From positions 1 to 64,000 of the forward strand of contig CATYXQ010000005.1 in assembly GCA_958414825.1 (NCBI GenBank): DNA of 64,000 nt. Direction: 5' to 3'. Positions 10,228-19,018 of this stretch are shown here, piece by piece (the first letter of the stretch is position 1; each line of letters begins with the position of its first letter). The notes under the pieces were generated by a model. That model was not told the DNA's origin. It did no database searches and saw only the letters and a program-made list of their open reading frames with translations. This stretch comes from an uncultured Eubacteriales bacterium (GTDB lineage Bacteria > Bacillota > Clostridia > Oscillospirales > CAG-272). Both the position numbers and the translations under genes were made by a program.

Positions 10228-10240
10228 CGATTTACAAGGT

Positions 10241-10308
10241 TTTCTGCAACCGACGGATTTGTGGAGCACCACAGGGGAGCAGAAAATGATATGCCGACCG
10301 TCTGGGCA
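10241..10308 (+). promoter_or_regulatory. ZTP (pfl) riboswitch aptamer upstream of purE
   Basis: The aptamer senses ZTP/ZMP, purine intermediates that build up when 10-formyl-THF is short. P1 is TTTCTGC (10241-10247) with GCAGAAA (10279-10285), P2 is GTGG with CCAC (10261-10272), followed by GGGGAG. The 3' domain GCCGACCGTCTGGGCA (10293-10308) matches the conserved pfl core exactly. A pseudoknot between GACGG (10252-10256) and CCGTC (10298-10302) is present. The arrangement before purE, in an operon that also contains fhs, fits the known gene context of this class. Confidence 0.92.
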
Positions 10309-10348
10309 CGCTTACATTTTTACAGGTAAGTTGTGCCATTTTTTATTT
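10304..10348 (+). terminator. riboswitch-controlled intrinsic terminator
   Basis: GGCAC-G-CTTAC (10305-10315) pairs with GTAAG-TT-GTGCC (10326-10337) and is followed by ATTTTTTATTT. The 5' arm shares GGGCAC with the ZTP aptamer's 3' domain, so ligand binding should block terminator formation and turn the purine operon on. Confidence 0.88.
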
Positions 10349-10375
10349 ATATACTTAATTTTATGGAGGAAAGGT

Positions 10376-10870
10376 ATGAAAAAAGTTGCAGTCATCATGG
10401 GCAGTGACAGCGATCTGCCTATCGTTGAAAAGGCCATTTTCACGCTTCGGGATTTTGAAGTGCCCTATGAGGTACACGTCTATTCCGCGCACAGAACGCC
10501 GGGAGAAGCGAAACGTTTCACGGAAACCGCGCGCGAGCACGGTTTTGGCGTGATTATTGCCGCCGCCGGCATGGCCGCGCATCTTGCGGGCGCGATTGCG
10601 GCAAATACGACGCTGCCTGTAATCGGCATTCCGATCAAATCCAATACGCTCAACGGCGTTGACGCTCTGTTTTCCACCGTGCAGATGCCAAGCGGCATTC
10701 CTGTAGCCGCGGTTGCGATTGACGGGGCTGTAAACGCCGCTTTGCTTTCGATTCAAATTCTTGCGGTAACCGACGAAAACCTTGCCGAAAAACTGGCCGA
10801 AAAACGCGCCGCAGACAAGCAAAAAGTCCTTTCCAAAAATGCTGCGGTTGAAGAGAAATACAATCACTGA
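10376..10870 (+). CDS. purE: N5-carboxyaminoimidazole ribonucleotide mutase
   Basis: Forms carboxyaminoimidazole ribonucleotide in de novo purine synthesis. The 164-residue product starts KKVAVIMGSDSDLPIVEKA and has the SAHRTP motif with the catalytic His, AAAGMAAHLAGAIAA and the GIPIKS segment, all as in bacterial PurE. The start at 10376 has a perfect GGAGGA at 10365-10370; upstream in-frame codons lie inside the riboswitch and are excluded. No purK follows. The partner is therefore either encoded elsewhere, or this PurE carboxylates AIR directly with CO2 (class II); the sequence alone does not decide. Confidence 0.95.
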   Translation: MKKVAVIMGSDSDLPIVEKAIFTLRDFEVPYEVHVYSAHRTPGEAKRFTETAREHGFGVIIAAAGMAAHLAGAIAANTTLPVIGIPIKSNTLNGVDALFSTVQMPSGIPVAAVAIDGAVNAALLSIQILAVTDENLAEKLAEKRAADKQKVLSKNAAVEEKYNH

Positions 10871-10898
10871 GTAATCTATAATTTAAAGGAAAAGCAAA

Positions 10899-12338
10899 AT
10901 GAGTAATTTAAGAGAAGAATGCGGCGTATTCGGCGTTTATTCCCCCAATACCGCCGATCTGGCACGCACTGCGTATTACGGACTGTTCGCACTTCAGCAC
11001 CGCGGACAGGAAAGCTGCGGAATTGTCGTCAATGATGACGGCATTTTCCGCACACACAAAGACAACGGTCTTGTAAACGACATTTTTACCCCCGAAGTAA
11101 TCGAAACGCTCGGAGAGGGAAAAATCGCCGTTGGACACGTTCGCTACGGCACGACCGGATCCAAGGCTCGCGTAAACGCGCAGCCGATTGTCGTCAATCA
11201 TATCAAGGGACATATGGCGCTGGCGCACAACGGAAATTTGACCAATTCCTATGAATTACGCGCCGCGCTGGAAATGGAGGGATCCATTTTCCACACAACG
11301 AGCGATACCGAAGTCATTTCCTATATGATTACCAAAGAACGGATAAACGCTCCCTCTATTGAGGAAGCCGTCAACCGCGCCATGACGAAACTGGAGGGCG
11401 CTTATTCGCTCGTCATCATGTCTCCCTCCAAGCTGATCGCCGTCCGGGATGAAAACGGAATGCGGCCGCTTTGCTACGGAAAAACGCCGGACGGCGCCTA
11501 TGTCATCGCCTCGGAAAGCTGCGCGCTCGACGCAGTCGGCGCGGCGCTTGTGCGTGATCTGGAGCCGGGGGAAATTTTGGTTTTCGATGCAAACGGCATT
11601 CGCAGCATCCGCGACCACTGTGAAAAAAAGCCCTCCGCGCTCTGTGTGTTTGAATATATTTATTTCGCCCGTCCCGATTCCGTAATCGACGGCTGTTCGG
11701 TGCACACTGCGCGTCTGCGTGCAGGCGCATTTCTTGCCCTGGAGCACCCTGTTCAGGCTGACGTGGTCATCGGCGTACCCGACTCCGGCATTGACGCCGC
11801 CATCGGGTACTCCAAACAGTCGGGCATTCCGTATGAGATTGGTTTTATCAAAAACAAATATATCGGACGTACTTTTATCGCCCCAGGGCAAAAGAGCCGT
11901 GAGGACAAGGTAAGGATTAAACTCAATCCGATTCCGGAAGTTGTACGCGACAAACGCATCGTCCTGATCGATGACTCGATTGTCCGCGGCACGACCAGCG
12001 CGCGCATCGTGCGTCTTTTGCGCGAAGCCGGCGCAAAGGAGATCCATATGCGGGTATCCGCACCGCCGTTTTTGAACCCCTGCTATTACGGCACCGACAT
12101 TGATTCACGTGAAAATCTGATCGCATGTCATCACACTGTAGAGGAGACGGCAAACATAATCGGCGTCGATTCGCTCGGATACCTCAGCGTGGAGAGTGTG
12201 GACAAGCTGGCCTACGGCGTAAACGGTAAGGGCTACTGCGCCGCCTGTTTTACCGGCGCCTATCCCACGAATATCCCGTCCGAAACCCATACAAACCGGT
12301 TTGAAAATAAAATTTCCGAAAGCGGAAAAGATGAATAA
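10899..12338 (+). CDS. purF: amidophosphoribosyltransferase
   Basis: Catalyses the first committed step of purine synthesis, PRPP plus glutamine to phosphoribosylamine. The 479-residue product is of the B. subtilis type. A short propeptide MSNLREE precedes Cys8 (ECGVFGVY), the N-terminal nucleophile of the glutamine amidotransferase domain. Next come LQHRGQES, VGHVRYGTTG and AHNGNLTN, then the phosphoribosyltransferase domain with VLIDDSIVRGTT. Cysteines that could bind the regulatory 4Fe-4S cluster are seen in CVFEYIYFARPDS, NPCYYGTDI and the C-terminal GYCAACFTGAYP. It is the second gene of the purine operon, 28 nt after purE. Confidence 0.97.
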   Translation: MSNLREECGVFGVYSPNTADLARTAYYGLFALQHRGQESCGIVVNDDGIFRTHKDNGLVNDIFTPEVIETLGEGKIAVGHVRYGTTGSKARVNAQPIVVNHIKGHMALAHNGNLTNSYELRAALEMEGSIFHTTSDTEVISYMITKERINAPSIEEAVNRAMTKLEGAYSLVIMSPSKLIAVRDENGMRPLCYGKTPDGAYVIASESCALDAVGAALVRDLEPGEILVFDANGIRSIRDHCEKKPSALCVFEYIYFARPDSVIDGCSVHTARLRAGAFLALEHPVQADVVIGVPDSGIDAAIGYSKQSGIPYEIGFIKNKYIGRTFIAPGQKSREDKVRIKLNPIPEVVRDKRIVLIDDSIVRGTTSARIVRLLREAGAKEIHMRVSAPPFLNPCYYGTDIDSRENLIACHHTVEETANIIGVDSLGYLSVESVDKLAYGVNGKGYCAACFTGAYPTNIPSETHTNRFENKISESGKDE

Positions 12339-12362
12339 GCTTGCAAAGACAAGGAGGACAAC

Positions 12363-13403
12363 ATGAAAAATTCAAAATCCGAAAGCTACGCCGCCGCCGG
12401 CGTGGACATCACCGCCGGCTACCGCGCCGTAGAATTGATGAAACAGCATGTTGCGCGCACGATGACAAGCGGCGTCTGTTCGGACGTCGGCGGATTCGGC
12501 GGCCTGTTTGAGTTCGATACGCGCGGAATGGAACGTCCCGTCCTTGTCAGCGGCACGGACGGCGTCGGCACCAAGCTGAAACTCGCTTTTTTAATGGACA
12601 AGCATGATACCGTCGGTATCGACTGCGTGGCTATGTGCGTCAACGACATTATCTGCTGCGGCGCAAAGCCTCTCTTCTTTTTAGACTACATCGCCTGCGG
12701 TAAAAATGTGCCCGAACGCATTGCGGACATCGTCAAAGGCGTGGCGGAGGGCTGCGTACAGTCAGGCGCCGCGCTAATCGGCGGCGAAACGGCTGAAATG
12801 CCTGGGTTTTATCCCGAAAACGAATATGACCTCGCCGGTTTTGCGGTGGGCGCGGTTGACAAATCCAAAATCATCGACAACAAACGCATGAAAATCGGCG
12901 ATATTATCATTGCGCTCCCGTCGAGCGGCGTACATTCCAACGGCTTTTCTCTGGTCAGGAAAGTCTTTGACGTGGAAAACAGCGATATTCGCACCCCGAA
13001 CGCTGCGCTCGGCGGAAAATCCATCGGCGAAACACTGCTCGCCCCTACAAAAATCTATGTCAAACCGATGCTGGAACTTATGAGCGCGGTCGATATACAC
13101 GGCGTCTCTCATATCACAGGCGGCGGTTTTTATGAAAATATTCCGCGCAGCATTCCGGACGGACTCGGCGCAAAAATCCAAAGAAGCGCAATCCGCGTAC
13201 TGCCTATTTTCAATCTCATTGCAAGTGTCGGCGGTATTCCGGAGCGCGATATGTTTAATACCTTTAATATGGGCGTCGGCATGAGCGTCGTCGTTCCGGC
13301 TGCGGATGCAGACCGTGCGCTTTCCACTCTGCGTGCACTGGGCGAAGACGCCTATATCATCGGTGAAATTATCGGAAGCGAGGACAAAATCACGATATGC
13401 TGA
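12363..13403 (+). CDS. purM: phosphoribosylformylglycinamidine cyclo-ligase
   Basis: Makes aminoimidazole ribonucleotide (AIR) from FGAM with ATP. The 346-residue product contains the family signatures [20 protein letters not shown] at the N terminus, [51 protein letters not shown] and [13 protein letters not shown]. An AAGGAGG site lies just before the ATG. It overlaps purN by 7 nt. The enzyme shares its fold with PurL, whose product it uses. Confidence 0.97.
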   Translation: MKNSKSESYAAAGVDITAGYRAVELMKQHVARTMTSGVCSDVGGFGGLFEFDTRGMERPVLVSGTDGVGTKLKLAFLMDKHDTVGIDCVAMCVNDIICCGAKPLFFLDYIACGKNVPERIADIVKGVAEGCVQSGAALIGGETAEMPGFYPENEYDLAGFAVGAVDKSKIIDNKRMKIGDIIIALPSSGVHSNGFSLVRKVFDVENSDIRTPNAALGGKSIGETLLAPTKIYVKPMLELMSAVDIHGVSHITGGGFYENIPRSIPDGLGAKIQRSAIRVLPIFNLIASVGGIPERDMFNTFNMGVGMSVVVPAADADRALSTLRALGEDAYIIGEIIGSEDKITIC

Positions 13404-14008
13404 AAGCAAAAATCGCGGTCTTAGTCTCGGGCGGCGGTACCAATCTGCAGGCGCTGATCGACGCTCAAAAAAGCGGCGTTCTGAAAAGCGGCGTTATCGA
13501 ACTGGTCATTTCCAATAAAGCGGACGCTTACGCGCTCACCCGCGCCAGCGCTGCGGGCATCAAAATCGCGGTCATCTCCAAAAAAGACTGCGGCGGCGCT
13601 GAAGATTTTGAAGAAAAGCTAATCGAGCTTTTACATGAACAAAATATCGACCTTGTTATACTGGCCGGTTTTATGTGCATTCTATCCGAGAAGTTTATCG
13701 GCGCATTCCGGGATCGAATCATCAACGTGCATCCGTCTTTGATCCCGTCTTTCTGTGGGAAGGGATATTACGGCCTCAAAGTACATGAGGCCGCGCTCGC
13801 ATACGGCGTAAAAATCACGGGTGCAACCGTGCATTTTGTAAACGAAATTCCGGACGGCGGCAAAATCATTATGCAAAAAGCGGTATCCATCCGCAAATGC
13901 GATACGCCGGAAATTCTGCAGCAGCGCGTCATGCGCCAGGCGGAATGGGTCATTCTGCCCCGTGCGGCCGAGCGGGTCTGCGCGGATATCCTGAAAGAGA
14001 AAATTTGA
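13397..14008 (+). CDS. purN: phosphoribosylglycinamide formyltransferase
   Basis: Uses 10-formyl-THF to formylate GAR. The 203-residue product shows [17 protein letters not shown] at the N terminus, VLAGFMCIL, the catalytic [11 protein letters not shown] segment and [19 protein letters not shown]. The DNA start overlaps purM, so translation is coupled. Its cofactor is made by Fhs encoded at the end of the same operon, and this is the reaction that fails when ZTP accumulates. Confidence 0.96.
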   Translation: MLKAKIAVLVSGGGTNLQALIDAQKSGVLKSGVIELVISNKADAYALTRASAAGIKIAVISKKDCGGAEDFEEKLIELLHEQNIDLVILAGFMCILSEKFIGAFRDRIINVHPSLIPSFCGKGYYGLKVHEAALAYGVKITGATVHFVNEIPDGGKIIMQKAVSIRKCDTPEILQQRVMRQAEWVILPRAAERVCADILKEKI

Positions 14009-14027
14009 CAAACAGCGGAGGAAGCTT

Positions 14028-15299
14028 ATGAACATACTGGTCGTAGGCGGAGGTGGACGTGAGCACGCCATTATCAAAAAGCTCAAAGAAAATCAAACTA
14101 TAAACAAACTATACGCGCTTCCCGGAAACGGCGGTATTGCAGCCGACGCCGAATGCGTTTCAATTGATGCAAAGAACATTGACGGGATTGTACGCTTTGC
14201 AACCGAGCACGCCATTGATTATGCGGTTATCGCGCCGGACGATCCGCTAGTGCTTGGCGCCGTCGATATGCTGGAACAGGCGGGTATTCCCTGCTTTGGT
14301 CCGACACGTGCGGCGGCGGCCATTGAGGGAAGCAAAATTTTTGCAAAAAATTTGATGAAAAAGTACCGTATCCCAACTGCGGCTTATGCAGTCTTTGACA
14401 AAATGGAGACGGCGCTCGCCTATCTGGAATCCGCGCCCCTGCCGACGGTAATCAAAGCCGACGGGCTTGCGCTCGGCAAAGGCGTTGTCATCGCCGAAAC
14501 GAAAGAAGAAGCCATGACGACGGTACGTTCCATGATGGAGGACAAAGTTTTCGGGGAAAGCGGCAGTCGTATTGTTATTGAAGAATTTTTAAGCGGCCCC
14601 GAAGTATCGGTACTCGCTTTCACCGACGGAAAAATTGTCGTTCCGATGGTCTCCTCCATGGATCACAAGCGCGCGCTTGACGGAGATTGCGGTCTGAACA
14701 CCGGCGGTATGGGCACAATCGCTCCCAATCCTTTTTATACAAAAGAAATAGCCGCGCTCTGCATGGAAACAATCTTCAAGCCGACAATCGATGCCATGCG
14801 TGCAGAGGGACGCACTTTCCGCGGATGCCTTTATTTCGGCCTCATGCTGACCGCCGACGGTCCGAAAGTGATCGAATACAACTGCCGCTTCGGCGATCCG
14901 GAAACGCAGGTCGTACTTCCGCTTTTAAAAAGCGATCTGCTTGAAATCATGCAGGCAACGACAAACGGCACGCTTTCGCCTGACATGGTCAAATTTTCCG
15001 ACGGATGCGCCGCCTGCGTCATTATGGCCTCCGGAGGATATCCGAAAAGCTATCCAAGCGGCTACCCAATCGACATTCCCACAGAGCTTTTGGATTCGGT
15101 GTATGTCGCGGGTGCAAAACTTGAGGACGGTACGCTGAAAACGTCCGGCGGACGCGTACTCGGCGTCTGTGCGACCGGTGAAACGCTGAAAGACGCGCTA
15201 AAAGCAGCCTATCAAAAAGTAGAGCGGATTCATTTCAAAGACGCCCACTATCGCCGGGACATCGGCGCAAGAGCGCTTGCAGCGTCGGAGGAGAACTGA
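14028..15299 (+). CDS. purD: phosphoribosylamine-glycine ligase
   Basis: ATP-grasp enzyme joining phosphoribosylamine and glycine, the second step of the pathway. The 423-residue product begins MNILVVGGGGREHAIIKKL and carries the ATP-grasp landmarks VIKADGLALGKGVVIA, EEFLSGPEVSVLAF, NTGGMGTIAPNPF and YNCRFGDPETQVVLPLL. A GGAGG site precedes the ATG. The last base of the stop codon is the first base of the purL start (TGATG), giving translational coupling. Confidence 0.97.
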   Translation: MNILVVGGGGREHAIIKKLKENQTINKLYALPGNGGIAADAECVSIDAKNIDGIVRFATEHAIDYAVIAPDDPLVLGAVDMLEQAGIPCFGPTRAAAAIEGSKIFAKNLMKKYRIPTAAYAVFDKMETALAYLESAPLPTVIKADGLALGKGVVIAETKEEAMTTVRSMMEDKVFGESGSRIVIEEFLSGPEVSVLAFTDGKIVVPMVSSMDHKRALDGDCGLNTGGMGTIAPNPFYTKEIAALCMETIFKPTIDAMRAEGRTFRGCLYFGLMLTADGPKVIEYNCRFGDPETQVVLPLLKSDLLEIMQATTNGTLSPDMVKFSDGCAACVIMASGGYPKSYPSGYPIDIPTELLDSVYVAGAKLEDGTLKTSGGRVLGVCATGETLKDALKAAYQKVERIHFKDAHYRRDIGARALAASEEN

Positions 15300-18200
15300 T
15301 GGTTTACAGAGTATTTGTAGAAAAAAAGAAAGAACTCGCCAATGAAGCGGCCGCGCTGTGCGCCGACGCACGCACATTGCTCGGCGTCTCAGCGCTCGAA
15401 GATGTGCGCATCTTCAACCGCTATGACGTGGAAAATATAGACGAAGCGCTGTTTGAATATGCAAAGCGCACCGTTTTTTCGGAGCCGCAGCTTGATCTTG
15501 TCAGCGATGAACCCGATCTCACGGGCGCTACTGCTTTTGCGGTAGAATATCTGCCCGGACAGTTTGACCAGCGCGCGGACAGCGCGGCGCAGTGCATTCA
15601 GATCATTTCATGCGGCGAGCGGCCGCTTGTGCGCACAGCAAAGCTTTATCTCTTATACGGCGCTCTGTCCGAAGCGGAAATCGAGCGCATCAAAAAATAT
15701 GTCATCAACCCGGTGGAAGCGCGTGAAGCTTCCTTAGCCTCCTTTGAAACGCTCCGAGCCGATTGGAAAATTCCGACCAACGTCGAAACGCTCGACGGCT
15801 TCTGCAATATGGAAGAAAAGGCGCTTGCGCCCTTTATCCGAGAATACGGGCTTGCGATGGACGAAAACGACCTCGCATTCTGCCGAAACTACTTTAAAAA
15901 TGAACGCCGCGATCCTACCATTACCGAACTTCGCATGATCGACACTTATTGGTCGGATCACTGCCGTCATACAACCTTTTTGACAACGCTCGATCATGTA
16001 ACCTTTGAGGACAGGCTTCTTGAGGATACCTATAAACAGTATCTTCATGTGCGTGAAGAACTCGGACGCAAAAAACCGGTCTGCCTGATGGACATTGCGA
16101 CCATTGCAGTTCGCCATCTGCGCGCAACCGGTATGCTGAACAAGCTCGATGAGTCCGATGAGATCAACGCCTGTACGGTAAAAATGACCGTCACAGTAGA
16201 CGGAAAAGAAGAACCGTGGCTTCTTCTTTTCAAAAATGAAACGCACAATCATCCGACCGAGATTGAACCGTTCGGCGGCGCGGCGACCTGCATCGGCGGC
16301 GCAATCCGCGACCCGCTGTCCGGTCGTGCCTATGTGTACGGCGCAATGCGCGTCACCGGCGCGGCCAATCCGCTTCGTCCGGTAGAGGAAACGCTCCCCG
16401 GCAAGCTGCCTCAGCGTAAAATTGTCACGACAGCGGCGGCTGGCTATTCCTCCTACGGAAACCAGATCGGACTTGCAACCGGCATTGTCGATGAAATCTA
16501 TCACGACGGCTACGCCGCAAAGCGTATGGAAATCGGTGCGGTCGTTGCCGCTGCGCCGGCCAAGAACGTTCGCCGGGAATACCCTGCTCCGGGTGATCTT
16601 GTCGTTCTGCTCGGCGGCAGAACCGGCCGCGACGGCTGCGGCGGCGCAACCGGCTCTTCCAAGTCGCACAATCTGCACTCGCTTGAAAGCTGCGGCGCCG
16701 AAGTGCAAAAGGGCAACGCGCCCGAAGAACGCAAATTGCAGCGTCTGTTCCGAAACGGCGAAGCCTGCCGTATGATTAAGCGCTGCAACGATTTCGGCGC
16801 GGGCGGCGTTTCAGTTGCCGTCGGAGAACTGGCCGACGGCCTGGAAATCGACTTAAACAAAGTCACGAAAAAATATGAAGGACTGGACGGCACCGAACTT
16901 GCAATCAGCGAATCGCAGGAGCGCATGGCTGTCGTAATCGCACCCGAAAACCGCGAGCGCTTTTTTGAAATTGCGGTTTCCGAAAATCTGGAAGCAACCG
17001 TTATTGCCGCCGTCAAGGCGGAACCCCGCCTGACCATGCACTGGAACGGGAAAACAATTGTAGATATTTCACGCGATTTTTTGAATTCCAACGGTGCAGA
17101 AAAACATATGGATGCGGTTGTCACAGCGCCCGAAGCCTTTGAAAAAACCATTCCCAAAGATTTCCGAACCGGAATTTGCGATTTAGCGGAAGACCTCAAT
17201 ATCTGCTCGAAACGCGGACTTTCCGAGCGTTTTGACTCTACCATCGGCGCAGGTACGGTTCTGATGCCGCTTGGAGGCAAGTATCAGCAAACGCCGATCC
17301 AGGCCATGGTGCAAAAAATCTCGCTGGAGCGCGGAAATACGGACGACTGCTCGCTGATGGCTTATGGTTACAACCCGTTTATTACCGAAAAAAGTCCCTA
17401 TCACGGCGCTTATCTCGCCGTTGCGGAATCGGTTGCAAAACTGATCGCCTCCGGCGCGGCGTTCCGGGATGTATATCTCACATTCCAGGAATATTTTGAA
17501 CGGCTCGGCCGCGACTCAAAACGCTGGGGCCGTCCCGCAGCCGCTCTGCTCGGCGCGTTCCGCGCGCAGATGGAACTCGGTATCGGCGCAATCGGCGGCA
17601 AGGACTCCATGAGCGGTTCTTTTGAAAGCCTGGACGTTCCTCCTACCTTGGTTTCGTTTGCGGTAACCACCTCCAAAACCGGACATATTCTTTCGCCCGA
17701 ATTCAAAGCTGCGGGACGCCGCGTCGTTCTGCTTGCGCCCGAATACGGCAGCGACGGTCTGCCCAAAGCAAAATCTCTAATTGAACTCTTTGACAAGGTC
17801 ACGGCGCTGATGCGCACAGGCAAGGTCTCTGCGGCGTGGACGCCCGGATACGGCGGCGTTGCCGAAGCGATTTTGAAAATGTGCTTCGGCAATATGCTTG
17901 GCTTCAAGTTTGAAGATGCGCTTTCGCTTGAACTGCTCTTCGGCTATCGCTACGGCGCATTTGTATTGGAGCTTACCGACAGCGACGAGATCGGAACGCT
18001 GATTGGTACCACGACGCAAAACGGAACCATCGTATACGGCGACGCCGAGCTTTCGCTTGAAAAGCTGCTCGGCACATATGAAAACAAGCTGGAAAGCGTG
18101 TTCCCATGCGGGCTTTCGGCAAAACCGGAAACGGTTCCGAACTTCGCGTTTGAAGCAGCCGCGGATCACCGTGCACCCGCGCTGAAAATTGCAAAGCCGC

Positions 18201-18994
18201 GCGTCATCATTCCGGTATTTCCCGGAACAAACTGCGAATTTGACTCGGCGCGCGCCATGCGGGAAGCGGGCGCCGACGCGGAAATCTTTGTCATCAACAA
18301 CCTCACGTCAGACGGTATTTCGCGCAGCGTTGAAACTTTCGCGCAAAAGGTCGCGGATTCGCAGATCATTTTCATTCCCGGCGGATTTTCCGGCGGCGAT
18401 GAGCCCGACGGTTCCGGCAAATTCATCACGGCATTCTTCCGCAGCGGCGCGGTTAAAGCTTCAGTCGAGGATCTGCTTGAGCGGCGCGACGGCCTCGTCT
18501 GCGGTATCTGCAACGGGTTCCAGGCGCTGATTAAGCTGGGACTTGTTCCGTTTGGAAAAATCGTAGACACCGATGAAAACTGCCCGACGCTGACCTACAA
18601 CACCATCGGGCGCCACCAGTCGCGCATTGTGCGAACACGGATCGCCTCCAACATGTCGCCCTGGCTCAGCGAAACGCAGGTCGGCGATATCTATCTTGTT
18701 CCGATTTCCCACGGCGAGGGACGTTTCTTAGCAAGCGACGACGTCATTGCAAACCTCGCAAAGAACGGACAAATCGCAACGCAGTATGCCGATTTGGACG
18801 GACACGCAACCATGGACATCCGCTATAATCCCAACGGTTCCATAGCGGCTATTGAAGGCATTACCTCGCCGGACGGACGTGTATTCGGAAAAATGGGACA
18901 TGCGGAACGCATCGGAAAAGATCTTTATAAAAATGTATACGGCGACTACGATATCAAAATGTTTAAATCGGCTGTAAAGTACTTTAATTCATAA
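15299..18994 (+). CDS. purL: phosphoribosylformylglycinamidine synthase, single-chain form
   Basis: Converts FGAR plus glutamine to FGAM. At 1231 residues it is the large fused form, with an N-terminal PurS-like region, a linker, two AIR-synthase-like halves (YWSDHCRHTTF, LLFKNETHNHPTEIEPFGGA, GAIGGKDSMSG) and a C-terminal glutamine amidotransferase domain. The amidotransferase nucleophile lies in VCGICNGFQALIKLG, the oxyanion region in IPGGFSGGDEP, and the His-Glu of the triad near the end in GHAER. Most Bacillales use separate PurS, PurQ and PurL, so this form is a useful lineage marker. A GGAG site in the end of purD serves it. Confidence 0.97.
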   Translation: MVYRVFVEKKKELANEAAALCADARTLLGVSALEDVRIFNRYDVENIDEALFEYAKRTVFSEPQLDLVSDEPDLTGATAFAVEYLPGQFDQRADSAAQCIQIISCGERPLVRTAKLYLLYGALSEAEIERIKKYVINPVEAREASLASFETLRADWKIPTNVETLDGFCNMEEKALAPFIREYGLAMDENDLAFCRNYFKNERRDPTITELRMIDTYWSDHCRHTTFLTTLDHVTFEDRLLEDTYKQYLHVREELGRKKPVCLMDIATIAVRHLRATGMLNKLDESDEINACTVKMTVTVDGKEEPWLLLFKNETHNHPTEIEPFGGAATCIGGAIRDPLSGRAYVYGAMRVTGAANPLRPVEETLPGKLPQRKIVTTAAAGYSSYGNQIGLATGIVDEIYHDGYAAKRMEIGAVVAAAPAKNVRREYPAPGDLVVLLGGRTGRDGCGGATGSSKSHNLHSLESCGAEVQKGNAPEERKLQRLFRNGEACRMIKRCNDFGAGGVSVAVGELADGLEIDLNKVTKKYEGLDGTELAISESQERMAVVIAPENRERFFEIAVSENLEATVIAAVKAEPRLTMHWNGKTIVDISRDFLNSNGAEKHMDAVVTAPEAFEKTIPKDFRTGICDLAEDLNICSKRGLSERFDSTIGAGTVLMPLGGKYQQTPIQAMVQKISLERGNTDDCSLMAYGYNPFITEKSPYHGAYLAVAESVAKLIASGAAFRDVYLTFQEYFERLGRDSKRWGRPAAALLGAFRAQMELGIGAIGGKDSMSGSFESLDVPPTLVSFAVTTSKTGHILSPEFKAAGRRVVLLAPEYGSDGLPKAKSLIELFDKVTALMRTGKVSAAWTPGYGGVAEAILKMCFGNMLGFKFEDALSLELLFGYRYGAFVLELTDSDEIGTLIGTTTQNGTIVYGDAELSLEKLLGTYENKLESVFPCGLSAKPETVPNFAFEAAADHRAPALKIAKPRVIIPVFPGTNCEFDSARAMREAGADAEIFVINNLTSDGISRSVETFAQKVADSQIIFIPGGFSGGDEPDGSGKFITAFFRSGAVKASVEDLLERRDGLVCGICNGFQALIKLGLVPFGKIVDTDENCPTLTYNTIGRHQSRIVRTRIASNMSPWLSETQVGDIYLVPISHGEGRFLASDDVIANLAKNGQIATQYADLDGHATMDIRYNPNGSIAAIEGITSPDGRVFGKMGHAERIGKDLYKNVYGDYDIKMFKSAVKYFNS

Positions 18995-19018
18995 TCGTCT
19001 TTGAAAAAGGAGCGTACC

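Noticed and set aside
10094..10345. 6S RNA or a guanine-type purine riboswitch before purE
   Set aside because: The purine aptamer core is not present, and the 3' part matches the ZTP core exactly. The 5' part lacks the long closing stem and central bubble expected of 6S RNA.
10049..10375. N-terminal extension of purE
   Set aside because: These codons lie in the promoter, leader and ZTP riboswitch; the ATG at 10376 has a perfect ribosome binding site and gives the normal PurE length.
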